From: Thermoplasmata archaeon
GTDB lineage: Archaea; Thermoplasmatota; Thermoplasmata; Sysuiplasmatales; Sysuiplasmataceae
Direction of reading: 5' to 3'
Assembly (NCBI GenBank): GCA_021811925.1
Contig: JAKAPY010000054.1
Span: 1 to 10,069 of the forward strand
Length of the DNA: 10,069 nt
Part shown: in pieces, positions 5,806 through 10,069 of the stretch
Position numbering within the stretch: the stretch's first letter is position 1
Layout: each line of letters starts with the position of its first letter
The notes under the pieces: generated by a model
Told to the model about the DNA's origin: nothing
What the model saw: only the letters and a program-made list of their open reading frames with translations
Databases searched by the model: none
Made by a program: the position numbers and the translations under genes

Positions 5806-6141
5806 ATGATGATAGAAGAGCTTATCAATGGGGCAATAACAAAGTTCAATGCACGGGTCGAGAGCGATACAGTGCTCCAGAGGGAGCTGGACGGGATGAA
5901 AAGGACTGTCCAGGTGGAGCTGAAGGACGGGAGGAGCTTCTGTTTCGGTCTCCAGGATAACAGGATGGGTGACTTCCACGAGGGAAGGCTGGAGAATCCA
6001 GATATAAAGATCGTGTCGGATGAAGCAACACTTTCCGGGCTGCTGACCGGGACGGTCAGGCCGATGAAGGCATGGGCCACCAAGAAGGTGCAGTTCAAAG
6101 CCTCGCTGGAAGACCTGATGAGAATCAGGAAATTCTTCTGA
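5806..6141 (+). CDS. SCP2-like lipid-binding domain protein
   Basis: The 111-residue protein resembles a stand-alone sterol carrier protein 2 domain: an amphipathic N-terminal helix (MIEELINGAITKFNARV), a beta region with VQVELKDGRSFCFGL and NPDIKIVSDEATLSGLLTG, then PMKAWATKKVQFKAS and LEDLMRI at the C-terminus. The pattern of D.ki..d..tl..l..G...pm.a...kk....G is the usual SCP2 core, which binds lipids or acyl-CoA in a hydrophobic tunnel. In archaea, which lack sterols, the ligand is unknown. The frame also contains an ATG at 5791 inside the RNase HII gene, but AGGT at 5799-5802 is well placed as a ribosome-binding site for the ATG at 5806 or 5809, so I choose 5806. It is probably translated from the RNase HII message. 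Confidence 0.75.
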   Translation: MMIEELINGAITKFNARVESDTVLQRELDGMKRTVQVELKDGRSFCFGLQDNRMGDFHEGRLENPDIKIVSDEATLSGLLTGTVRPMKAWATKKVQFKASLEDLMRIRKFF

Positions 6142-6150
6142 AACGCAGAA

Positions 6151-6160
6151 AGTTTATTAT
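6151..6160 (+). promoter_or_regulatory. TATA-like element before initiator tRNA-Met
   Basis: AGTTTATTAT lies 35-44 bases ahead of the tRNA 5' end at 6195. A second candidate, GTTTAAG, is at about 6169-6175. Confidence 0.35.
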
Positions 6161-6194
6161 CCTAACAGGTTTAAGCCTCATCCAACCGTCATAT

Positions 6195-6284
6195 AGCGGG
6201 GTGGGGTAGCCAGGACATCCCGTCGGGCTCATAATCACCTGATGAGGGACCCGAAGAACGATCGTTCAAATCGATCCCCCGCTA
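6195..6284 (+). tRNA. Initiator tRNA-Met (CAT) with 15-base intron
   Basis: The acceptor stem AGCGGGG (6195-6201) pairs with CCCCGCT (6277-6283), with discriminator A at 6284. The next bases are CTA, so CCA is not encoded. The A1-U72 end pair and the GGG/CCC block in the anticodon stem TCGGG/CCCGA (6223-6227 with 6250-6254) are the archaeal initiator marks, and the D arm TGGGGTAGCCAGGA is also initiator-like. The T arm GATCG-TTCAAAT-CGATC is perfect. Between C32-T33-CAT-A37 and A38 lies a 15-base insert (6234-6248) that forms a canonical splice motif: central helix CTCA/TGAG, bulges TA|A and GG|A. Removing it gives the loop CTCATAA. Confidence 0.95.
6234..6248 (+). other. Initiator tRNA-Met intron (37/38, bulge-helix-bulge)
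   Basis: Both cuts fall after the second base of a 3-base bulge, and the bulges are separated by the 4-bp helix CTCA (6228-6231) with TGAG (6243-6246). Inside the intron TCA can pair with TGA around a two-base loop. The position is the canonical 37/38 site used by EndA. Confidence 0.88.
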
Positions 6285-6325
6285 CTAGCCGTTAATTCCG
6301 CGCCATTGAATGTGATCAACAATAA

Positions 6326-6333
6326 TTTTATAC
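6326..6333 (+). promoter_or_regulatory. TATA box for a leaderless small gene
   Basis: TTTTATAC is centred about 28 bases ahead of the ATG at 6358, so transcription should begin at or next to the start codon. Confidence 0.5.
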
Positions 6334-6357
6334 AGAGTCGTTTTAGTTCGTCCGTAA

Positions 6358-6576
6358 ATGGAAAAACCCAATCTCTGTATCAAGTGCATAAACTGGGATC
6401 ACAGGCCTGAAGGCGCACCCGGAGAGCGAATGGGGTACTGCATAGCTAGGCGCAGGATCGTCGGGCCGCATATGGACTGTGAGTATTACCAGCTCAAGAC
6501 GGCCGACAGGGTAGCCACTATGAACAACAAGCTGTATGGCCAGATAGACGAGGGCATGGAAGATGCGGATTTCTGA
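6358..6576 (+). CDS. Small four-cysteine protein, probable metal-binding
   Basis: The 72-residue soluble protein has cysteines C7-x2-C10, GYC28 and DC41, with a Trp after the first pair (CIKCINW) and aromatic residues after the last (CEYYQ). Four cysteines spaced like this could hold one zinc ion or one iron-sulphur cluster. The C-x2-C-x2-W, GxC, C-x-Y/F layout recurs in small archaeal and bacterial proteins of unknown function and in the small subunits of some glycyl-radical enzymes; I cannot assign a named family. The remainder is acidic and helix-prone (QIDEGMEDADF). The ATG is supported by the TATA spacing of a leaderless gene. No partner is apparent: a tRNA precedes it and a membrane protein gene follows. 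Confidence 0.7.
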   Translation: MEKPNLCIKCINWDHRPEGAPGERMGYCIARRRIVGPHMDCEYYQLKTADRVATMNNKLYGQIDEGMEDADF

Positions 6577-6620
6577 GCGTGGAAGGAACATACTCTAAAT
6601 ATCGTATCACTTTTACACTA

Positions 6621-6648
6621 CCTACAAGTAGGAGGAGCAGGCACCTGC
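6621..6648. repeat. Two adjacent short inverted repeats upstream of 6669
   Basis: CCTAC-AA-GTAGG (6621-6632) is followed by GCAGG-CA-CCTGC (6637-6648). Between and overlapping them is GGAGGAG (6631-6637), a strong Shine-Dalgarno-like sequence. Such an arrangement could hide or expose a ribosome-binding site, or bind a regulator. Confidence 0.35.
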
Positions 6649-6672
6649 ATGGTACGGTATCAGATTAAATGA
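6649..6672 (+). CDS. Possible 7-codon upstream ORF (MVRYQIK)
   Basis: The ATG at 6649 follows the GGAGG block by 13 bases, reads seven codons and stops with a TGA that overlaps the ATG of the next gene (ATGA, 6669-6672). This could pass ribosomes on to the downstream gene, which has no ribosome-binding site of its own. The spacing is longer than optimal, and an ORF this short can occur by chance. Confidence 0.3.
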   Translation: MVRYQIK

Positions 6673-7193
6673 GTGTCAAAGGGGGAAATGTCTTGCTTAA
6701 CACGAAAACTAGGACTCTGGCTGTGATTGTGTTAGTTGCCGCCCTCATAGCACTCAACGTCTATACTGTGGAGGTACTTTCTCTGAAATCGCCATCGCCG
6801 ACGCCGATCCCGGCGTATCCCGCGGTCGCACTTGCCTTCAGCGACGGCAACCTTACGATACTGATCAAGGCTGCCCTGGGAACTTATTTCTACAACAGCA
6901 TTACAATCAATGGAACATACTGCCAGGCCGGGGGCACTAACGCAACCATATCAAACACGACACTCGACAGCATATATCTGGGCATGACGCTCCATACAAC
7001 AAATGCAACCTTCAATTCAACAGCACTTGATCTTGCAAACCACGAAATTTACTATTTCAACGCAACTGTGAATGTCAACTTCTCCATGCAATCGAATGAT
7101 ATCGTCATCAATTACCCTGGCGGCGAAACAAACCAGATAGTTCTCGGTGTGAACCCGATCGAAGAACCAATGGAAGGTGTGTTCTACGGCTAA
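6669..7193 (+). CDS. Membrane-anchored extracellular protein rich in N-glycosylation sites
   Basis: The 174-residue protein has a short basic N-terminus, one hydrophobic helix (about residues 16-38, TLAVIVLVAALIALNVYTVEV), a Pro/Ser-rich spacer (SPSPTPIPAYP) and a Thr/Asn-rich beta domain. It holds eight N-x-S/T sequons (N61, N81, N91, N96, N112, N116, N131, N137), a density that points to an outside-facing, AglB-glycosylated domain. The helix could be a signal anchor or a cleaved signal. I do not recognise a family. The start is uncertain: ATG 6669 overlaps the stop of a short upstream ORF, and TTG 6693 is an alternative close to the helix. It overlaps the following membrane protein gene by 17 bases, so the two are probably made together. 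Confidence 0.75.
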   Translation: MSVKGGNVLLNTKTRTLAVIVLVAALIALNVYTVEVLSLKSPSPTPIPAYPAVALAFSDGNLTILIKAALGTYFYNSITINGTYCQAGGTNATISNTTLDSIYLGMTLHTTNATFNSTALDLANHEIYYFNATVNVNFSMQSNDIVINYPGGETNQIVLGVNPIEEPMEGVFYG

Positions 7194-7494
7194 AATTTCT
7201 CTTGGAACAGCCACATGGATAGCAGTGATAGTGATACTTGCAGCATTCGAGATTCTGCAGCTTACTGGCATACTCAAGGTGACACAGATAGTTGCCAACT
7301 TCTACCTCTTCATGTTCTCCATCGTTGTCGTGTCGGTCCTTGCCGTCATAGGCGCCATTTTCCTGGGAATGACAATCGCGCATCGTCTCATGGAAAGAAA
7401 GGATTTCACTCCCTTCGAGGAAGAGATGTTCTCCATGAGGGAACAGATGAACAGGATCGAAAAGATGATTGAAACCATCAACAAGGAGAAGTGA
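7177..7494 (+). CDS. Two-helix membrane protein with C-terminal coiled coil
   Basis: The 105-residue protein contains two transmembrane helices (about residues 12-33 and 40-66), followed by a charged amphipathic tail FTPFEEEMFSMREQMNRIEK that continues to the C-terminus and looks like a coiled coil. A hairpin with both ends inside is the likely topology, placing the coiled coil in the cytoplasm. The GTG at 7177 lies inside the end of the preceding gene; there is no ATG before the first helix, so coupling to the preceding gene is likely. No family is recognised. By position it may be the membrane partner of the glycosylated protein upstream. Its stop is 2 bases from the stop of the convergent Cas4-like gene. 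Confidence 0.72.
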   Translation: MCSTAKISLGTATWIAVIVILAAFEILQLTGILKVTQIVANFYLFMFSIVVVSVLAVIGAIFLGMTIAHRLMERKDFTPFEEEMFSMREQMNRIEKMIETINKEK

Positions 7495-7496
7495 AG

Positions 7497-8486
7497 TCAC
7501 ACCAGTCGTTCGGTGCAGATCTCACGCCTCGAACAGTTTGCACACTTTCCCGGTCTCCTGTGGTTCCTGTGCGCCTCGTTTGCCTTGAGGCATTTCCTCA
7601 TCTCATCCGCTTTAGAGAGCAGCAGCTTCTCTATCTCGTCATCGTAGTCTATGGTGTGCTTTGAGTTGCCATAATAGATGTAGCCGTACTCCGGCCTTGC
7701 GCCGTAGTTGTCCTCCACCAGCTTGCAGTATGCAGAAAGCTGCATTATGTGTGAGAACAGCGGGCCTGCCGGTATCCTGCCGGACTTGAACTCGCCCGGA
7801 ACGGCCCTTCCACCCTCTTCCACAATGAAATCGGGTTTCCCCGAAAACATCCCGTCCCTGGAGTACAGGACAGGGTGGGAGTCATCGCCCACGTACACCA
7901 CCTTCCCTTCGACATTTCTTGCGCCCGATATTGCCTCTGCGCTGTTTTCGGCCGTGATGTTCATGTGCAGATACACGCTGGCACCCACCAGCCAGAGCAG
8001 GGAAGCTGTTTCCATTATCTGTGCGAAGGACGTATTCACCTGCAGGGTTGTTATCGCGATGCATGCGGAAGTGACAGCCGCGACTGCCATGTACACGGTC
8101 CACTTCTCTACCAGTCTTATCCTGAGCCGCCTCATGTATGCCAGGTACAGAAGGGAGCCGGCTATGACAAGCCAAATTACGGCAAGAAGGAGGAAAAGCC
8201 TGGATATCATCTGCTTTCCGTTGAAATCGAGAAGTGAAACGCCGAGGATCGCAAGAATTGTCGAGATGAGGGCGTAATACATTATCATCCTGCTGTACAT
8301 TACGGCAGATTCCTGGTTCGCGGACAGGTCCAGCAGGTCGCTGCTCAGGCTCTTGTGCTGCACGGTCCCTTTTGCAGTCTTCTCACTGCTCGAGCTGTCG
8401 CCGGATCCCGAGCCAAGCCACCAGCTGAGGGGGCAGTATGAGAACTTCTCGAGCTCTCCTGCTGAAAAAGGGGGACCTGTGCTCAT
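7497..8486 (-). CDS. Cas4-like PD-(D/E)XK nuclease with four inserted transmembrane helices
   Basis: The 329-residue protein carries the full Cas4/Dna2-type nuclease signature: N-terminal cluster cysteine C18 in FSAGELEKFSYCPLSWWL, H44 in GTVQHKSL, D219 in SGKPDFIVEEGG, E232 and K234 in PGEFKSGR, Q249 and Y253 in MQLSAYC, and the C-terminal cluster cysteines C315, C318 and C324 in KCANCSRREIC. These cysteines should hold a 4Fe-4S cluster. Cas4 proteins are usually about 170-220 residues; the excess is a block at about residues 62-178 with four predicted transmembrane helices (about 66-85, 97-118, 129-149, 157-176) between H44 and the catalytic Asp. Both nuclease parts would lie on the same, cytoplasmic, face. 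No cas1, cas2 or CRISPR repeat is in the window, so this is a solo Cas4. A TATA-like CCTTTTTTAT (8511-8520) about 27 bases before the ATG suggests a leaderless message. The TPD nuclease gene lies 52 bases upstream on the same strand. Confidence 0.87.
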   Translation of the reverse strand: MSTGPPFSAGELEKFSYCPLSWWLGSGSGDSSSSEKTAKGTVQHKSLSSDLLDLSANQESAVMYSRMIMYYALISTILAILGVSLLDFNGKQMISRLFLLLAVIWLVIAGSLLYLAYMRRLRIRLVEKWTVYMAVAAVTSACIAITTLQVNTSFAQIMETASLLWLVGASVYLHMNITAENSAEAISGARNVEGKVVYVGDDSHPVLYSRDGMFSGKPDFIVEEGGRAVPGEFKSGRIPAGPLFSHIMQLSAYCKLVEDNYGARPEYGYIYYGNSKHTIDYDDEIEKLLLSKADEMRKCLKANEAHRNHRRPGKCANCSRREICTERLV

Positions 8487-8510
8487 TGAGTGTATTTCGT
8501 TTCAGCTCGG

Positions 8511-8520
8511 ATAAAAAAGG
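8511..8520 (-). promoter_or_regulatory. TATA-like element for the Cas4-like gene
   Basis: The minus strand reads CCTTTTTTAT, centred about 27-30 bases before the ATG at 8486. It would start transcription at the start codon. Read-through from the TPD nuclease gene is also possible. Confidence 0.35.
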
Positions 8521-8538
8521 TTGTATCTGTTTTTCAAC

Positions 8539-9318
8539 TTAGGAACTGCCGCCGGTTGTTGTGGCTGCCTGCTCCAGTTCACGCAGTATTGAGTTGTCGC
8601 CTACGATGACCCTCCCGTCACTCTGTATGTCATCAATTATACCGAACCAGTAGAGAACCAGGCCGTCGCCGAAAAGGTCGACGTACTGATGGAACTGCTT
8701 CCTGTTGTTCTTTCTTATCTCGATGTCATCGCCGAAAGAGGCTTTCGAATCAATCCACTTGATCTTCAGCCCTTCGAAGGACAGAGGCTCGTCCAGAAGG
8801 AAGTCGGGTGTCTTGGGGAACTTTCCCCTCAGGTCTTTCTCGGTCCTGTATGTTATCCCGTGCTCGTTGAGCCAATTGGCCAGCTTCTCCTCCCCCTTTA
8901 TCCCCCTGTCCTTCTGGACTTGGGCACCCTCTGGCGAATAGAGTATATCCGCCTTCCTGATTGCCTCCATTTCGACCCTTAGCTTCTTGTCCTCAATGGT
9001 CTCGGGCTCCCTGACCATCTTCCAGAATTTCTTGCGCCCTACGCCGCTCTGGCTGCTCAGTATGAGGCCAAGCAGTATTGGAGGGAAGTTGAGCCGCCTC
9101 GCTATCTTTACCATAGATTCACCCCTCTGCCATCTGCGCAGCAGCGAGGGGGCCATCTCAACTATCTGGTAGTAGTCCTTCGTGGCATACCTTACTGTCT
9201 TCTGCGTGTATACCACAAGCATTAGCTCCTCGGGCAGACCTGTTCTTTCAGCCTCGCGCTTGATGTCATCCGGCCTATTGAGTGAATAGTATATTTCCGA
9301 ATATGTTTCTCTCTTCAT
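8539..9318 (-). CDS. TPD-motif nuclease, archaeal homologue of CDIN1 (C15orf41)
   Basis: The 259-residue protein matches the TPD family: N-terminal helix-turn-helix segments (about residues 50-100, including LLRRWQRGESMVKIARRLNF and PPILLGLILSSQ), then a PD-(D/E)XK nuclease core. In the core are GIKGEEKLANWL (139-150), TEKDLRGKFPKTPDFLL (159-175) with the eponymous T170-P171-D172, WIDSKASFGDD (188-198) with D190 and K192, and QFHQYVDLFGDGLVLYWFG (208-226). Human CDIN1, which binds codanin-1 and is mutated in congenital dyserythropoietic anaemia I, has the same layout; archaeal members are Holliday-junction-resolvase-like by prediction. The combination of HTH and nuclease suggests a DNA-binding endonuclease. 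It probably shares strand and regulation with the Cas4-like gene downstream. The ATG at 9318 is the natural start; the Thr/Gly/Ser tail is unstructured. Confidence 0.9.
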   Translation of the reverse strand: MKRETYSEIYYSLNRPDDIKREAERTGLPEELMLVVYTQKTVRYATKDYYQIVEMAPSLLRRWQRGESMVKIARRLNFPPILLGLILSSQSGVGRKKFWKMVREPETIEDKKLRVEMEAIRKADILYSPEGAQVQKDRGIKGEEKLANWLNEHGITYRTEKDLRGKFPKTPDFLLDEPLSFEGLKIKWIDSKASFGDDIEIRKNNRKQFHQYVDLFGDGLVLYWFGIIDDIQSDGRVIVGDNSILRELEQAATTTGGSS

Positions 9319-9393
9319 TTCGTTTCATTGCCTTCTTTTGTTAATCCAGTCCTGCTCCAGTTTACGAAGCATCTGATGGGGAATAAAATTAGA

Positions 9394-9407
9394 TAGTAAT
9401 ATATATC
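9394..9407. promoter_or_regulatory. AT-rich TATA-like block in the divergent 9319-9465 region
   Basis: GTAATATATATCGA contains a self-complementary ATATATAT core that could serve as a TATA box in either direction. It lies about 60 bases before the plus-strand ATG at 9466 and about 80 bases before the minus-strand ATG at 9318. The gap shows no other recognisable feature. Confidence 0.4.
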
Positions 9408-9465
9408 GATTCTTTAATTTGATCGCAGCATCAGGTGGCTTGCATGCTCCAGAAGGGATAAACTA

Positions 9466-10069
9466 ATGTCGCAGTTGAATCTATTCACGTCCGAGGAAAT
9501 GCCGCCCTGGCTGCCTCCGCAGGCTAAGGAAGCACGGAGCCATGTGTTCTGGGCACAGATTGTTTCATTCATTGAAATACCGATTTCTGTATTTCTTACA
9601 ATCCTTCTGCTTTATTACTATTTCAGGTACTCTTCACCATCATTCGTCAGGATCAATCCAAATGCGGCCTCGCTTGCATCCGCGTTTTTCGCATTTGCAA
9701 TGTACTTCATTGCTATAGTTATAGTCTCCGTCCTTGAACTTGCTTTCATCAGGGTTCACGTTTCCAATCCTATTGACAGCGGCAAGTTCGTCGTCGCCGA
9801 GGAAAGGGCCGTTCTGTGGGGAGTCCTTTCAATACTGTTCGGACTCATACCCGGCATCATGCTCATCGCTGCGGCAATGAGCCTGAGGGAGCTGAACAAG
9901 CACGCAACAAGCGTCAAGGAAATACCCGCAGAGGCTGCAAATGGCCAGCCACCTTCCGGTCCAGCCCCTCCGGCAGGGGAGGCAAAGAAGCCACCCCAGC
10001 CACCCCAGACTCCTGCCAAGCAGCCCCAGCCGTTTTCGGTCCCTGCTGCATCAAAGCAGCACTCTGATA
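9466..10069 (+). CDS. Three-helix membrane protein with Pro/Gln-rich tail, 3'-truncated by window edge
   Basis: From the ATG at 9466 the frame stays open for 201 codons to the window end, so the C-terminus is missing. The N-terminus contains MSQLNLFTSEEMPPWLPPQ, then three predicted transmembrane helices at about residues 28-53 (FIEIPISVFLTILLLYYYF), 69-96 (FFAFAMYFIAIVIVSVLELAF) and 114-137 (AVLWGVLSILFGLIPGIMLI). After the last helix comes a basic stretch (RELNKHATSVKE), then from about residue 153 a disordered tail rich in Pro, Gln, Ala and Lys (GQPPSGPAPPAGEAKKPPQP and on). In many archaeal membrane proteins such a linker leads to a zinc ribbon or other small C-terminal domain, which cannot be seen here. 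No family is recognised. AGAAGGG at 9451-9457 is a weak ribosome-binding candidate. Apparent open frames on either strand at 9756-10067 are shadows of this GC-rich tail. Confidence 0.75.
   Translation, partial: MSQLNLFTSEEMPPWLPPQAKEARSHVFWAQIVSFIEIPISVFLTILLLYYYFRYSSPSFVRINPNAASLASAFFAFAMYFIAIVIVSVLELAFIRVHVSNPIDSGKFVVAEERAVLWGVLSILFGLIPGIMLIAAAMSLRELNKHATSVKEIPAEAANGQPPSGPAPPAGEAKKPPQPPQTPAKQPQPFSVPAASKQHSD

Noticed and set aside
5514..6098. A 194-codon open frame on the minus strand
   Set aside because: It lies across the RNase HII and SCP2-like genes, both strongly supported on the plus strand; its Ser/Leu-rich product looks like a shadow frame.
7708..8277. A 189-codon open frame on the plus strand
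   Set aside because: It is antisense to the Cas4-like gene, whose nuclease motifs and cysteines are well preserved; the plus-strand product shows no domain or composition of its own.
7497..8486. Interpretation of the Cas4-like gene as part of a CRISPR-Cas locus
   Set aside because: No repeat-spacer array and no cas1, cas2 or effector gene is visible in the window; solo Cas4 relatives are common in archaea.
9756..10067. Open frames on both strands in the GC-rich end of the window
   Set aside because: The plus-strand frame from 9466 is uninterrupted, has three membrane helices and a coherent tail; the other frames have Arg/Gly/Trp-rich compositions typical of shadows.

Overview
The window reads as a chromosomal segment of a euryarchaeon, most likely of the Thermoplasmata or a related lineage (inference). 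Archaeal signs seen directly are: a homomeric nascent polypeptide-associated complex (NAC) protein, an archaeal class III-signal pilin, a TA0175-type phosphoglycolate phosphatase, an archaeal RNase HII, two tRNA genes with bulge-helix-bulge introns at position 37/38, AT-rich TATA boxes about 25-30 bases before starts, and several apparently leaderless genes. No rRNA, CRISPR array or intact mobile element is present.

Layout. Bases 1-1515 (+) hold the 3' part of a MocA/MobA-like nucleotidyltransferase followed 8 bases later by a histone-deacetylase-family hydrolase. Bases about 1627-2132 (+) are a decayed IS256/mutator-type transposase with stops and a frameshift. Bases 2165-3405 (-) carry a type IV pilin, tRNA-Asp with a 16-base intron, and NAC. 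A divergent promoter region with inverted repeats leads into a HAD phosphoglycolate phosphatase (3646-4317, +). Convergent to it lie a TPR protein (4514-5020, -) and a 46-residue HIT-type zinc-finger gene (4325-4465, -). Then on + come RNase HII, an SCP2-like protein, initiator tRNA-Met with a 15-base intron, a 72-residue cysteine protein, a secreted N-glycosylation-rich membrane-anchored protein and a two-helix membrane coiled-coil protein that overlaps it. On - are two PD-(D/E)XK nuclease genes in tandem: a Cas4-like protein with four transmembrane helices inserted into its nuclease domain, and a CDIN1/C15orf41-type TPD nuclease. The window ends inside a three-helix membrane protein with a Pro/Gln-rich tail (+).

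Most genes are housekeeping: protein targeting (NAC), tRNA, RNA-DNA hybrid removal (RNase HII), metabolite repair (phosphoglycolate phosphatase). The least ordinary parts are the membrane-embedded Cas4-like nuclease beside the TPD nuclease (7497-9318), the uncharacterised surface/membrane gene pair next to it (6669-7494), the tiny tRNA introns with perfect splice motifs, and the transposase relic.
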